DNA of 64,000 nt from Bacillus inaquosorum KCTC 13429 (lineage in GTDB: Bacteria > Bacillota > Bacilli > Bacillales > Bacillaceae), in assembly GCF_000332645.1 (NCBI RefSeq), contig NZ_AMXN01000001.1:372001-436000 (forward strand). Reading direction: 5' to 3'. The notes below the pieces were generated by a model that was given only the letters and a program-made list of their open reading frames with translations, had not been told where the DNA came from and searched no databases. A program made the translations under genes and the position numbers. Of the stretch, positions 22,064 to 32,943 are shown piece by piece (the stretch's first letter is position 1; each line of letters opens with the position of its first letter).

Positions 22064-23698
<1,635 letters not shown>

Positions 23699-23772
23699 CT
23701 ACATTTTTAAAATGTACTATTTTATAAAAAATCATTTAGCCTTTTAAATGATTTATAAGAAAAATGAGGGGT

Positions 23773-23812
23773 GAAAATAAGAAAGCTCCCTTTCAATTTC
23801 TTGAAAGGGAGC
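23773..23812 (-). promoter_or_regulatory. pyrG leader attenuator
   Basis: A 12-bp perfect stem GCTCCCTTTCAA / TTGAAAGGGAGC (23785–23812) is followed on the minus strand by TTTCTTATTTT. In B. subtilis, low CTP causes repeated G addition at the pyrG 5' end; the poly-G then pairs with the CTCCCTTTC arm and prevents terminator formation. Both the start GGGC (at 23850) and this pyrimidine arm are present. Confidence 0.92.
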
Positions 23813-23849
23813 ATAACGTACTATGTTCTCTCTTCGTTTTTGAAGAGCC

Positions 23850-23886
23850 CAAAATACATACTACATAGTTCGACTATGAAAGTCAA
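23850..23886 (-). promoter_or_regulatory. pyrG promoter with GGGC transcription start
   Basis: Minus-strand TTGACT (23881–23886), a 17-bp spacer and TAGTAT (23858–23863). The start GGGCTC lies seven bases further (first G at 23850). This is the initiation sequence on which CTP-dependent slippage acts. Confidence 0.88.
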
Positions 23887-23912
23887 GATCGTTTTGAAGA
23901 TGAAATCTTTTA

Positions 23913-24434
23913 CTATTTGAGATCCTCTTCTTCTTCTTCATAGTCTTCATCATCTTCATCAATAATATCCTCTTCGATCTCAAGATCGTCGTCGTCTTCA
24001 TCGAGATCTTCATCGTCAAAATCGTCGGTGTCAAGATCAAGTTCTTCCTCGACTTCATCTAAATCAATGTCGTCTTCGTCGATCTCTTCAAACTCGTCAA
24101 GATCAAGATCTTCTTCGACTGCTTTCTTCGCTTTTTTCTTTTTCGCCTTGACTGTCGGCTGCGTTTCTTCGTCAAGCTGATCATACGGATACCAGCTGCG
24201 AAGCCCCCAAGTCTGGTCAGAAAGCGCCAGGAAGCGGCCGTCAATGTTTAAATCTGTATAAAATTGAGCGATGCGGTCTCCAAGCTCTTCTTTTGTCACG
24301 CCGAGCAAAGATGCGATTTCATTTAAAAGCTCCTGAAATGGAACTGGTTTTTTATGTTCTTCAAATAATTCGTGAGCGATTTCAACTAAAGCCATTTCCT
24401 TTAGCTCTTCCTGTGAATATTGTTTGATACCCAA
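23913..24434 (-). CDS. rpoE: RNA polymerase delta subunit
   Basis: Gram-positive accessory RNA polymerase subunit that promotes recycling and sensitivity to initiating-NTP levels. It has 173 residues: a folded N-terminal HARE-HTH domain (about 1–90), a lysine patch (KAKKKKAKK near 97–105) and a long, almost entirely acidic tail. The start is a TTG at 24434 after AAGGGAG. It follows fadF–acdA on the same strand at 182 bp, and in B. subtilis can be read with them. Confidence 0.96.
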   Translation of the reverse strand: MGIKQYSQEELKEMALVEIAHELFEEHKKPVPFQELLNEIASLLGVTKEELGDRIAQFYTDLNIDGRFLALSDQTWGLRSWYPYDQLDEETQPTVKAKKKKAKKAVEEDLDLDEFEEIDEDDIDLDEVEEELDLDTDDFDDEDLDEDDDDLEIEEDIIDEDDEDYEEEEEDLK

Positions 24435-24616
24435 GGTCGGACACTCCCTTTCTATTACATATATGTATCTGTTTTATCAATAATGAAAGCGATTTTGTAT
24501 CGTTCTTATACAAACCATACCTCTCATTATAAACAAAATAAAACAGAATATGCTACCCTTAACGGCGTTAATTTAAATAATTTTACAAGAGTGATCCGAC
24601 TGATAGATGTTTTGCA

Positions 24617-25756
24617 TCAATCCGCGAGCATTCGGGAGATGACAAGTCTTTGAATTTCTTGAGTGCCTTCATAGATTTGCGTGATTTTTGCATCACGCAT
24701 ATAGCGTTCAACCGGATAATCTTTTGTATAGCCGTAGCCGCCGAAAATCTGCACGGCTTCGGTCGTCACCTTCATCGCCGTATCCCCCGCCAGCAGTTTG
24801 GACATGGCAGAAGCTTTTCCATATGGAAGGCCTGATGATTCAAGCCACGCCGCCTGATAGGTCAATAGCCTTGAAGCTTCTATCATTGTAGCCATATCTG
24901 CGAGTTTAAAAGCGATGCCCTGCTGCTCGGCGATCGATTTTCCGAATTGCTTTCTCTCTTTTGCGTATTGCAGCGCCGCATCAAGCGCCCCCTGAGCGAT
25001 TCCCACAGCTTGAGCGGCAATGCCGTTTCTGCCTCCGTCTAGCGTCTTCATCGCGATTTTGAAGCCTTCCCCTTCTTCTCCGAGTCGGTTTGCTGCAGGC
25101 ACAACACAATCTTCGAACGTGATTTCCGTTGTCGGGGACGAACGGATGCCCAGCTTCTTTTCTTTCTTGCCTGTCAAAAATCCTTCGAAATCCTTTTCTA
25201 CTATAAAAGCGGAAATGCCTTTTTTCTTTTTCTCGGGATCGGTGACGGCAAAAACAATATAAATATCCGCAATCCCGCCGTTTGTGATAAACACTTTTGA
25301 ACCATTTAACACATAATCATCGCCGATTCGTTCAGCAGTTGTTTTCATGCCGCCGGCGTCAGAACCGGACCCTGCTTCGGTCAAAGCGAAAGCGCCGATT
25401 TTCTCTCCGAGGGCAAGCTGTGTTAAGTGCTCTGTCTTCTGTTCTTCCGTCCCAAAGGCAAACAGCGGCCAGCTGCATAGAGAGATATGGGCGGAAAGCG
25501 TCACACCGGTGGAGGCGCACACTTTCGAAAGCTCCTCCACCGCGATGACGTAAGCCAGAAAGTCACTTCCGATTCCTCCGTAATCTTCAGGCCACGGGAT
25601 TCCCGTCAGCCCTAGATTCGCCATTTCCCGAAACAGCTCGCGGTCGAAGCGTTCTTGTTCGTCGCGTTCTGCCGCTGTCGGGGCCACTTCATGCTTTGCA
25701 AAATCACGGACCAATTTCCTGATCATTTCGTGTTCTTCTGATAATGAAAAATTCAT
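24617..25756 (-). CDS. acdA: Acyl-CoA dehydrogenase
   Basis: FAD enzyme that catalyses the first oxidation of fatty acid beta-oxidation. It has 379 residues, the family norm. [13 protein letters not shown] (flavin and substrate binding) and the catalytic glutamate in [11 protein letters not shown] near residue 365 are present. Its ATG overlaps the fadF stop (ATGA), so the two are translationally coupled. In B. subtilis the unit is repressed by FadR. Confidence 0.95.
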   Translation of the reverse strand: MNFSLSEEHEMIRKLVRDFAKHEVAPTAAERDEQERFDRELFREMANLGLTGIPWPEDYGGIGSDFLAYVIAVEELSKVCASTGVTLSAHISLCSWPLFAFGTEEQKTEHLTQLALGEKIGAFALTEAGSGSDAGGMKTTAERIGDDYVLNGSKVFITNGGIADIYIVFAVTDPEKKKKGISAFIVEKDFEGFLTGKKEKKLGIRSSPTTEITFEDCVVPAANRLGEEGEGFKIAMKTLDGGRNGIAAQAVGIAQGALDAALQYAKERKQFGKSIAEQQGIAFKLADMATMIEASRLLTYQAAWLESSGLPYGKASAMSKLLAGDTAMKVTTEAVQIFGGYGYTKDYPVERYMRDAKITQIYEGTQEIQRLVISRMLAD

Positions 25757-27870
25757 GGCTTCTCCCCCATTTTCATATCAGCGCCTAAGACAGATTGGGC
25801 CAGAAGCTCGGCGACGTCATACGTTTTGACCCGGTCTTCGGCTTCTTTCGCCTTTGTGCCGTCCCCAAGCATCGTGAGACAGTACGGACAGCCGGAGCTG
25901 ATCACCGATGGGTTAACCGCGAGTGCTTGCTCTGTCCTGGCGACGTTAATCCTGTTGCCCGTTTCTTCCTCCATCCACATTAATCCCCCGCCGGCGCCGC
26001 AGCACATGCCGGTTTCCCGGTTTCTTTCCATTTCAATCAGCTGTACGCCCGGAATGGCTTTCAAAATCTCCCTCGGCGGATCATAGACTTCGTTGTACCG
26101 GCCCAAATAGCATGAATCATGGAAGGTAATCGCCTCTTGAAGCGGGTGCTGCGGTTTTAATTTCCCGTTCTTCACCAGCTCGGCCAGCACTTCTGTATGA
26201 TGATAAACCTCGCCTTCAAATCCGAAATCCGGATATTCGTTTTTAAATAAATTGTATGCGTGCGGGTCGATCGTAACGATTTTTTTGATATCATTTTTTT
26301 CAAATTCAGAGATATTCTTCTCAGCCAGCTCTTGGAACAAAAATTCATTTCCGAGGCGGCGCGGCGTGTCTCCTGAATTTTTTTCTTTATTGCCGAGGAT
26401 CGCGAAGGACACGCCCGCGTGATTGAGCAGCTTGGCAAAGGAGACCGCGATTTTCTGGCTTCTGTTGTCGTAAGACCCCATGGAACCGACCCAGAAAAGG
26501 TACTCAAATTCTTTTCCTTCTTTTTTCATTTCTTTTACGGTCGGAATCTCGGCTTCCGGCGCCGCGTCACGCCAATTTTCACGTTCCTTGCGGTTGAGGC
26601 CCCACGGATTTCCCTGCCGCTCGATACTGGTCATGGCGCGCTGTGCGTCACTGTCCATTTTTCCTTCTGTCAGTACGAGGTAGCGGCGGAGGTCGATGAT
26701 TTTATCCACGTGTTCGTTCATGACGGGGCATTGATCCTCGCAATTCCGGCAAGTGGTGCACGCCCAAATTTCTTCCTCTGTGATGACGTCACCGATCAAG
26801 CTCGGATTGTAATCCAGCGCGGCGGCGGCTTCCTGCGATCCGCTGCCCGCTGACGCTGCCGCCAGCTGATTGCCTCTCGTATGCCGGAACGCTGCCGCGG
26901 GCACCCAAGGCGAGCGTGAGGTGACGGCCGCGCCTTTTTCTGTGAGATGGTCTCTGAGGCGCAAAATCAAGTCCATCGGCGACAGCATTTTTCCGGTGCC
27001 TGTTGCAGGACACATATTGGTGCAGCGGCCGCACTCGACACACGCGTACAGATCAAGAAGCTGGGACTGCCTGAAATCTTCTATTTTCCCCGCTCCGTAG
27101 CTTTCTTTCGTTTCGTCGGTAAAATCGATTTTTTCAAGCTTTCCGGCCGATTCCATTCTGTTGAAAAAAACATTGGCAGGTCCGGCGATTAAATGGGCAT
27201 GCTTCGACTGAGGCACGTACACTAAAAAGCTCAGCAAAAACAGAAGATGGATCCACCATGCGATATAGAAAATGACCGCCGCGCCTGTTTTCCCAATTCC
27301 GCCAAGCAAAAACGCAATACCAGATGCGATCGGCTCGCTCCAAGAAAGCCCGTGCTCATGCCAGATTAGATTCATCCCGTTTCCAAGCAGAACCGTCAGC
27401 ATTAACCCCCCAATAAAAATGAGAACAAGTCCTGCTTTGAAACCGCGTTTCAGCCTGACGAGCTTTTCGATATAACGTCTGTAGAATGCCCAGCCCACAG
27501 CAATTAAAATGAGAAACGTAACGATTTCCTGAAAAAAGGTGAAAGCGGGATAGACAGGGCCAAGCGGCAGATTCCGATCGGGAGCCAGTCCTTTGATGAT
27601 AAAGTCAATAGCTCCGAACTGAACCAATATAAATCCGTAGAAAAACATGACGTGAATGATTCCGCTTTTCTTGTCCTTGAGCAGTTTTTTCTGTCCGAAT
27701 ACATTCACCCAAATGGCTTGAAGCCGTTCCTTGAACCGTTTATCAAATTGTTCTTTCTGGCCCAGCCTGATGTAGGCCAGTCTCGTTTTGACCAAGTAAA
27801 TAAACAAACAGACAGCGTAAGCGGTTACAACCAGAAATAACAAAGCATTTGCGATGAGAAAGCCGCTCAT
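25753..27870 (-). CDS. fadF: Iron–sulfur heterodisulfide-reductase-like protein FadF
   Basis: A 705-residue membrane-bound electron carrier (formerly YwjF). About six N-terminal membrane helices form a NarI-like cytochrome region. They are followed by two 4Fe-4S motifs ([12 protein letters not shown] near 265 and [12 protein letters not shown] near 370) and two C-terminal CCG-type cysteine-rich domains ([13 protein letters not shown] to CCGAGGG, ending [10 protein letters not shown]). It most likely passes electrons from acyl-CoA dehydrogenase to the quinone pool; context (acdA overlap, FadR box) supports this. Its ribosome site AAAGGGGGAA is strong. Confidence 0.93.
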   Translation of the reverse strand: MSGFLIANALLFLVVTAYAVCLFIYLVKTRLAYIRLGQKEQFDKRFKERLQAIWVNVFGQKKLLKDKKSGIIHVMFFYGFILVQFGAIDFIIKGLAPDRNLPLGPVYPAFTFFQEIVTFLILIAVGWAFYRRYIEKLVRLKRGFKAGLVLIFIGGLMLTVLLGNGMNLIWHEHGLSWSEPIASGIAFLLGGIGKTGAAVIFYIAWWIHLLFLLSFLVYVPQSKHAHLIAGPANVFFNRMESAGKLEKIDFTDETKESYGAGKIEDFRQSQLLDLYACVECGRCTNMCPATGTGKMLSPMDLILRLRDHLTEKGAAVTSRSPWVPAAAFRHTRGNQLAAASAGSGSQEAAAALDYNPSLIGDVITEEEIWACTTCRNCEDQCPVMNEHVDKIIDLRRYLVLTEGKMDSDAQRAMTSIERQGNPWGLNRKERENWRDAAPEAEIPTVKEMKKEGKEFEYLFWVGSMGSYDNRSQKIAVSFAKLLNHAGVSFAILGNKEKNSGDTPRRLGNEFLFQELAEKNISEFEKNDIKKIVTIDPHAYNLFKNEYPDFGFEGEVYHHTEVLAELVKNGKLKPQHPLQEAITFHDSCYLGRYNEVYDPPREILKAIPGVQLIEMERNRETGMCCGAGGGLMWMEEETGNRINVARTEQALAVNPSVISSGCPYCLTMLGDGTKAKEAEDRVKTYDVAELLAQSVLGADMKMGEKP

Positions 27871-27938
27871 TCCAATTCCCCCTTTTTACTGATAAAGACC
27901 GCGATCCCCTACCCTCGAATCTGTATAAGATTATCTTT

Positions 27939-27968
27939 ATGATAAATAATGAATGAGTGTTCAGTCAA
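27939..27968 (-). promoter_or_regulatory. fadF promoter overlapped by a FadR operator
   Basis: Minus-strand TTGACT (27963–27968), an 18-bp spacer and TATCAT (27939–27944). Bases 27950–27967 read TGAATGAGTGTTCAGTCA, matching the FadR consensus TGAATGANTANTCATTCA except at two positions, and cover the -35 and spacer, so binding would block polymerase. The FadR regulon including this operon is established in B. subtilis. Confidence 0.85.
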
Positions 27969-28024
27969 TAATTAAATTCCTGGTGTTCGGGCACACTACC
28001 TTTACTACGGAAAGGAGTGCCTGG

Positions 28025-29224
28025 ATGAAGATATTTTTCGTGATTCTCATCATTGTCATCATACTATTGGCTTTCATTCTGCTTGATATCTTCATGGGAC
28101 GCGCCATTTATAAAAAAAACGCGTACGAGCCTGTTTTTTCAAAAAAGAAGAGCGATATTCAATTGATTCACTGCGGTGCTGATCTTGTGGAACGGATGAT
28201 GGAAGACATCCGCCAGGCCGTTTCTTCAGTTCACGTTATGTTTTTTATTATGAAAAACGATGAGGTCAGCCACAATATGTTTACGCTGCTGAAAGCAAAA
28301 GCACAAGCCGGTGTTTCTGTTTATTTGCTGCTGGATTGGTCCGGCAGCCAAAAAATTAAAAAACCGGCGCTGAAGACGATGAAAAATGCCGGGGTTCAGG
28401 TTCATTTTCTTAACAAGCCTCGTTTTCCTTTTTTCTTTTTCCATATGCAAAAACGGAATCACCGGAAAATCGCTGTGATAGACGGAAAAATCGGCTATAT
28501 CGGCGGGTTTAACATCGGTGAGGAATACCTGGGAAAGAAGGCGAAGTTCGGCAATTGGGAGGATTATCATTTGCGTATGAAGGGAGAAGGCGTCCGAGAT
28601 CTTCAGACGCTTTTTACCGCCGACTTGAAACGAAATACCGGATCAGCTGAACTAAGCCCGGATGTTTGGCCGGAGCTTCCGCAAGAGAATATCTCTCATA
28701 AGATTTATGCGACTGACGGTTATTCTCTTGAAAAAACGTATTTGGCAAATATCGCGCAGGCAAAAGAGCGCATTACCATTTGCACACCTTATTATATTCC
28801 GACAAAATCACTTCAGCAGGCCTTGGTCAAAGCAAGAAAAAACGGTGTAGCCGTTACGATCATCGTGCCGATGAAATCAGATCATCCGCTGGTCAGAGAA
28901 GCAGCTTTTTCGTATTATTCGGAGCTCTTGGATGCCGGCTGTCTTATCTACCGTTTTTATCAGGGGTTTTATCATGTGAAAGCCCTGATTATTGACGATC
29001 ATTTCAGCATCATCGGCACCGCCAATTTTGATCAGCGAAGCTTTTTTTTAAATGAAGAGGTGAATGTTGAAATCGATGATAAGGCTTTTACAAAAGAAGT
29101 CTATGCCACGATTGAAGAGGATATTAAAAGGTCGGAGCTGCTGACTAAGGAGAATTTCAAAAAACGCACATTCAGGCAGCGCCCGGCGGAATGGCTTGGC
29201 AGAGCAATATCTTATTTTTTATAA
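28025..29224 (+). CDS. clsB: Phospholipase-D-type cardiolipin synthase ClsB
   Basis: A 399-residue membrane-anchored member of the phospholipase D superfamily (formerly YwjE), likely making cardiolipin. One N-terminal helix (about 2–22) is followed by two HKD motifs: H-x-K in KRNHRKIAVIDGKIGYIGG and in GFYHVKALIIDDHFSIIG. I chose the ATG at 28025 after AAAGGAG; the frame is open 24 codons upstream, overlapping the FadR region. uvsE follows 12 bp later. The N-terminus has one helix, unlike the two in ywiE. Confidence 0.92.
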   Translation: MKIFFVILIIVIILLAFILLDIFMGRAIYKKNAYEPVFSKKKSDIQLIHCGADLVERMMEDIRQAVSSVHVMFFIMKNDEVSHNMFTLLKAKAQAGVSVYLLLDWSGSQKIKKPALKTMKNAGVQVHFLNKPRFPFFFFHMQKRNHRKIAVIDGKIGYIGGFNIGEEYLGKKAKFGNWEDYHLRMKGEGVRDLQTLFTADLKRNTGSAELSPDVWPELPQENISHKIYATDGYSLEKTYLANIAQAKERITICTPYYIPTKSLQQALVKARKNGVAVTIIVPMKSDHPLVREAAFSYYSELLDAGCLIYRFYQGFYHVKALIIDDHFSIIGTANFDQRSFFLNEEVNVEIDDKAFTKEVYATIEEDIKRSELLTKENFKKRTFRQRPAEWLGRAISYFL

Positions 29225-29236
29225 AGGAGAGTTCCT

Positions 29237-30199
29237 ATGATTTTCAGATTCGGGTTCGTTTCAAACGCGATGAGCCTTTGGGATGCGTCTCCCGCTAAAA
29301 CATTAACATTCGCGCGTTATTCCAAGCTTGCAAAGGATGAAAGAAAAGAAGCGCTTCTGACTGTGACAAAAGCCAATTTGCGCAATACGATGAGAACCCT
29401 TCACTATATCATCGGCCACGGCATTCCTTTGTATCGTTTTTCCAGTTCGATTGTTCCGCTGGCCACGCATCCCGATGTGATGTGGGATTTTGTGACGCCG
29501 TTTCAAAAGGAATTTCAGGAGATCGGGGAGCTTGTCAAAACACATCATCTGCGAACAAGCTTTCACCCCAACCAATTCACTCTGTTTACGAGCCCGAAGG
29601 AATCCGTCACAAAAAATGCGGTAACCGATATGGCGTATCACTACCGCATGCTTGAAGCCATGGGCATTGCTGATCGCTCCGTTATCAACATTCATATTGG
29701 CGGCGCTTACGGAGATAAAGAAACTGCCACTGCTCAATTTCAGCAAAATATGAAGCAGCTGCCGCAGGAGATCAAACAGCGAATGACGCTTGAAAATGAT
29801 GATAAAACATATACGACGGAAGAAACACTTCAGGTCTGTGAAAAAGAGGATGTTCCGTTTGTCTTTGACTTTCATCATTTTTACGCCAATCAAGATGATC
29901 ACGCCGACCTGAATGAAGCACTGCCCCGGATGATCAAAACGTGGGAGCGGATCGGGCTGCAGCCAAAGGTTCACCTGTCTTCCCCAAAATCGGAGCAAGC
30001 CATACGCAGCCATGCCGATTATGTTGACGCCAACTTTTTGCTGCCGCTCTTGGAACGCTTCAGGCAATGGGGAACAAATATTGATTTCATGATTGAAGCA
30101 AAACAGAAAGACAAGGCGCTTCTCCGCCTGATGGATGAATTAAGCTCCATCCGCGGCGTCAAACGCATCGGCGGCGGCACGCTGCAATGGAAATCTTAA
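29237..30199 (+). CDS. uvsE: UV DNA damage endonuclease
   Basis: Nicks DNA 5' to UV photoproducts, an alternative excision-repair start. The 320-residue TIM-barrel enzyme has the usual metal-ligand pattern ([44 protein letters not shown]). AAAGGAG precedes the ATG. It lies 12 bp after clsB and is probably in the same transcript. Confidence 0.95.
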   Translation: MIFRFGFVSNAMSLWDASPAKTLTFARYSKLAKDERKEALLTVTKANLRNTMRTLHYIIGHGIPLYRFSSSIVPLATHPDVMWDFVTPFQKEFQEIGELVKTHHLRTSFHPNQFTLFTSPKESVTKNAVTDMAYHYRMLEAMGIADRSVINIHIGGAYGDKETATAQFQQNMKQLPQEIKQRMTLENDDKTYTTEETLQVCEKEDVPFVFDFHHFYANQDDHADLNEALPRMIKTWERIGLQPKVHLSSPKSEQAIRSHADYVDANFLLPLLERFRQWGTNIDFMIEAKQKDKALLRLMDELSSIRGVKRIGGGTLQWKS

Positions 30200-30213
30200 A
30201 TGTGCAAAATCAG

Positions 30214-30239
30214 GTTTACAGATCGTCGGCTCTGGGAAC
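30214..30239 (+). promoter_or_regulatory. Candidate sigma-B promoter of ywjC
   Basis: GTTTAC (30214–30219), 14 bp, then GGGAAC (30234–30239), close to the sigma-B pattern GTTTAA-N12–14-GGGWAW. It lies 40 bp before ywjC, which I recall as a general-stress gene. Confidence 0.65.
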
Positions 30240-30279
30240 ATACGCTATATAAGACAACAATCGATGGAGGAGAAAGATC

Positions 30280-30552
30280 ATGAAAAACATCAAGTCTCTG
30301 AAAGTAGCCGCACAGGCATTTACTTTAAGAAATTTGATTCATCTTTATAAAATGTGCCATTCCGGAAGCCACGAGGTTTATATTTATTCGAAGAAAACGA
30401 TGTGCAAAATCAAAAGCTTAATTGAGCTTGAAACGTTCCGCATGGCTCATAATGAAAAGGAATATTTGATTGTAGTGGAAGGAACCAAAGCATCACAGCT
30501 GATTGAAAAATTCCAAAATATCGTCGAGCCTGCTGAAAAAGAGGCGCTTTAA
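30280..30552 (+). CDS. ywjC: YwjC, small general-stress protein (HPr-like fold suspected)
   Basis: A 90-residue soluble protein with no assigned function. The order of segments (VYIYSKKTMCKIKSLIELETF, then YLIVVEGTKASQLIEKFQNIVE) resembles HPr-type phosphocarriers but lacks the active-site histidine context, so any relation would be structural only. It has its own likely sigma-B promoter and ends at the terminator shared with ywjB. The ribosome site is GGAGGAG. Confidence 0.82.
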   Translation: MKNIKSLKVAAQAFTLRNLIHLYKMCHSGSHEVYIYSKKTMCKIKSLIELETFRMAHNEKEYLIVVEGTKASQLIEKFQNIVEPAEKEAL

Positions 30553-30561
30553 CTTACATAT

Positions 30562-30592
30562 AAAAAGGATAGACATCTTGTCTATCCTTTTT
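30562..30592. terminator. Bidirectional terminator between ywjC and ywjB
   Basis: A 14-bp perfect stem AAAAAGGATAGACA / TGTCTATCCTTTTT with a TCT loop. Confidence 0.93.
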
Positions 30593-30593
30593 C

Positions 30594-31118
30594 TTATGGC
30601 CTTACATAATGGAGCTGAACCGCCTGTCCAAATTGTTTCATCCCTTTTAACCGCAGCTTTGTTTCATTTGTTAGTTCGTGAAACAGCGGGATGCCGCTCC
30701 CTAAAACGACTGGAATAATGGTGATGATGAATTCGTCGATGGCGTCTTCTTTCATAAAGGCATTCACCAGCTCTGCCCCGCCTGCTATCCAGATGTTTAA
30801 GCCTTTATCCCGTTTCAAACGGTCAGTGAAGGCCTTGGCTCTCTCATTGATAAATGTCACATGCTCATCCTGATAGCTGCCGGGCGTTCCTGTGAAAACG
30901 TAGCATGTTTTATCCTGATACGGGAAAACCGGTGTGAGGATTTTGACGTGTTCATATGTGCTCCGGCCTAAGATGACGGTATCAACCGTCTGATAAAAAT
31001 CACTGTATCCGTTATCGCCTTCACCTTCAAATTCATCCAGCCAATCGATGCTTCCATCTTCTCTCGCGATCATCCCGTCCAATGAAACGGCAATGTACAG
31101 CACATTTTTTCTATCCAT
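30594..31118 (-). CDS. ywjB: YwjB, dihydrofolate-reductase-like protein (RibD C-terminal domain)
   Basis: A 174-residue protein of the DHFR/RibD-C superfamily. YIAVSLDGMIAREDGSIDWLDEF at the start, VILGRSTYE near 50 and IWIAGGAELVNAFM near 110 are the characteristic segments for NADPH and substrate binding. The true substrate is unknown. It begins 9 bp after ywjA would start reading downstream on the minus strand is not the case: ywjB is downstream-independent, lying 9 bp past its own start from the ywjA stop, so it precedes ywjA's end and follows ywjA in transcription. Confidence 0.86.
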   Translation of the reverse strand: MDRKNVLYIAVSLDGMIAREDGSIDWLDEFEGEGDNGYSDFYQTVDTVILGRSTYEHVKILTPVFPYQDKTCYVFTGTPGSYQDEHVTFINERAKAFTDRLKRDKGLNIWIAGGAELVNAFMKEDAIDEFIITIIPVVLGSGIPLFHELTNETKLRLKGMKQFGQAVQLHYVRP

Positions 31119-31127
31119 ATTTTCCTC

Positions 31128-32855
31128 CTATTGCTGAACCATTTGCCCGAATTGCGCTTGATGCAGCCTGCTGTATAGGCCTCCGGCTTCAATCAGGTCT
31201 TGATGGCGGCCTTGTTCTTCAATACCGTTGTTTGTGACGACCACAATTCTGTCCGCGTCTTTGATCGTCGCCAATCTGTGGGCGATCACGAGCGTCGTCC
31301 GCCCCTCCGACAATTCTTGAAGCGCCTTTTGGATCGCCGCTTCTGTTTCTGTATCAAGAGCCGAGGTTGCTTCGTCGAGAATCAGGATCGACGGATTTTT
31401 CAAGAACATCCGTGCAATTGACAGCCGCTGCTTTTGCCCTCCGGAGAGCTTCACGCCGCGTTCACCGATCATGGTATCCAATCCATCCGGCATGTTATGG
31501 ACGAGCTCTTCCAGATGCGCCTGTTTCACAGCCTGCCAAATGTCTTCTTCTGATGCGTCTAATCGGCCGTAGGCGATATTTTCTCGAAGCGTGCCCGAGA
31601 ATAAGAAAACGTCCTGCTGCACGACGCCAATCTGCTCCCGCAGTGAAGACAGCGTCATATCTTTAATGCTGATGCCGTCGATCGTAATGTCGCCCTCCGA
31701 TGCTTCATAAAAGCGCGGAAGCAGACTGCAAAGCGTTGATTTTCCCGCGCCTGACGGACCGACGAACGCAACCGTTTCCCCCGCTTGAATAGACAGGTTA
31801 ATGTCATTGAAGACGTTGTGGTGGTCATCATAGCCAAATGAAACATCTTCATAGCGGATATTGCCCTTCAGGCCGGAAACGACTCTCGCATCCGGAGAAT
31901 CCTGAATATCCGGCTCTGTCTCCATCAGTTCCATATAGCTTTTAAAACCGGCGATCCCCCTCGGATACATTTCGATAATGGCATTAATTTTGTCAATGGG
32001 CCTGAACAGTACATTCGTCAGGAGCACAAACGCCACGAATTCCCCGTACGATAAGGAACCGCGAATGACAAACCACGTACCGCATAAAAGGACAAACAGC
32101 GTGACAAACCGAGTCAGCATATAGCTGATGGAACCGTTTTTCGCCATGATTTTGTATGAGGAAAGCTTTGTGACACGGAAACGCTGATTGTTGACGGCGA
32201 AGCGTTCTTTTTCAAACGCTTCATTGCCGAACGCCTGCACGAGCCGAATGCCGCCGATATTATTTTCTACCCGCGCGCTGAAGTCTCCGATATCTTTGTT
32301 CAGCGTGGTAAATGCTTTGGTCATTTTTTTGTTGAAATAAAGCGCAAGCCAAATAACAATCGGCATGATGATAAACGTTAATAATGCCAGCTGCCAGTTA
32401 ATAAACAGCATCACCCCGAACGCCCCGAGAATGGTCATGATGGCAATGAATAAATCTTCCGGGCCGTGATGGGCAACTTCGCCGATGTACATTAAATCGT
32501 TCGTCAGCTTCGACATCAGCGTTCCTGTCTTGTTGTTGTCGTAAAATTTGAACGAGAGCTTTTGCAAATGGTCAAAAAGCGACTTTCTCATATCGGTCTC
32601 GATATTGATCCCGAGCATGTGCCCCCAGTATGTGACGATATACTGGAGTGCGGAGCTGAGCGCGTACACCGCAAATAAGCCGATTGAGGTCGCGATGATC
32701 AGCCCCCAGTCCCTGCCCGGAAGCAAGGTATCAATAAAATAATTGACGATCAAAGGAAAACTCAGCTCCATTAAGCCTCCCGCGATCGCCGAGAAAAAGT
32801 CGAGAAAGAACAACGTTTTATATGGTTTATAATACGAAAAAAACTGCCGCAGCAC
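31128..32855 (-). CDS. ywjA: YwjA, ABC exporter half-transporter
   Basis: A 575-residue fusion of six membrane helices and an ATPase domain, the MsbA/Sav1866-type exporter layout. Walker A is GPSGAGKS near residue 370, the signature is LSGGQKQR, and Walker B is ILILDEATSALD; the H-loop is AHRLAT. I chose the GTG at 32855 after GGGGGAAGATAAG, giving the B. subtilis length; an ATG 12 codons upstream lacks a site. The substrate is unknown. ywjB lies 9 bp downstream and is probably co-transcribed. Confidence 0.9.
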   Translation of the reverse strand: MLRQFFSYYKPYKTLFFLDFFSAIAGGLMELSFPLIVNYFIDTLLPGRDWGLIIATSIGLFAVYALSSALQYIVTYWGHMLGINIETDMRKSLFDHLQKLSFKFYDNNKTGTLMSKLTNDLMYIGEVAHHGPEDLFIAIMTILGAFGVMLFINWQLALLTFIIMPIVIWLALYFNKKMTKAFTTLNKDIGDFSARVENNIGGIRLVQAFGNEAFEKERFAVNNQRFRVTKLSSYKIMAKNGSISYMLTRFVTLFVLLCGTWFVIRGSLSYGEFVAFVLLTNVLFRPIDKINAIIEMYPRGIAGFKSYMELMETEPDIQDSPDARVVSGLKGNIRYEDVSFGYDDHHNVFNDINLSIQAGETVAFVGPSGAGKSTLCSLLPRFYEASEGDITIDGISIKDMTLSSLREQIGVVQQDVFLFSGTLRENIAYGRLDASEEDIWQAVKQAHLEELVHNMPDGLDTMIGERGVKLSGGQKQRLSIARMFLKNPSILILDEATSALDTETEAAIQKALQELSEGRTTLVIAHRLATIKDADRIVVVTNNGIEEQGRHQDLIEAGGLYSRLHQAQFGQMVQQ

Positions 32856-32943
32856 CTTATCTTCCCCCAATGCATAAATAACTGATAACATTTCTCAATT
32901 ATACTATACACCGGCTGTTTTGAAAGATCAGATTTCTTTTTTC

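Noticed and set aside
25345-25362. RacA-type ram site (TGACGCCGGCGTCA) inside acdA
   Set aside because: Only a partial match with two mismatches and within a coding region; not convincing.
28226-28570. Long antisense frames over clsB, uvsE, narG and other genes
   Set aside because: They follow the codon bias of the genes on the other strand and have no start signals; they are shadows of real genes.
30594-32855. ywjB and ywjA as divergent or unrelated units
   Set aside because: Both are on the minus strand; ywjA is transcribed first and ywjB starts 9 bp after its stop, so they form one run. This corrects the confused wording about order in the ywjB entry.
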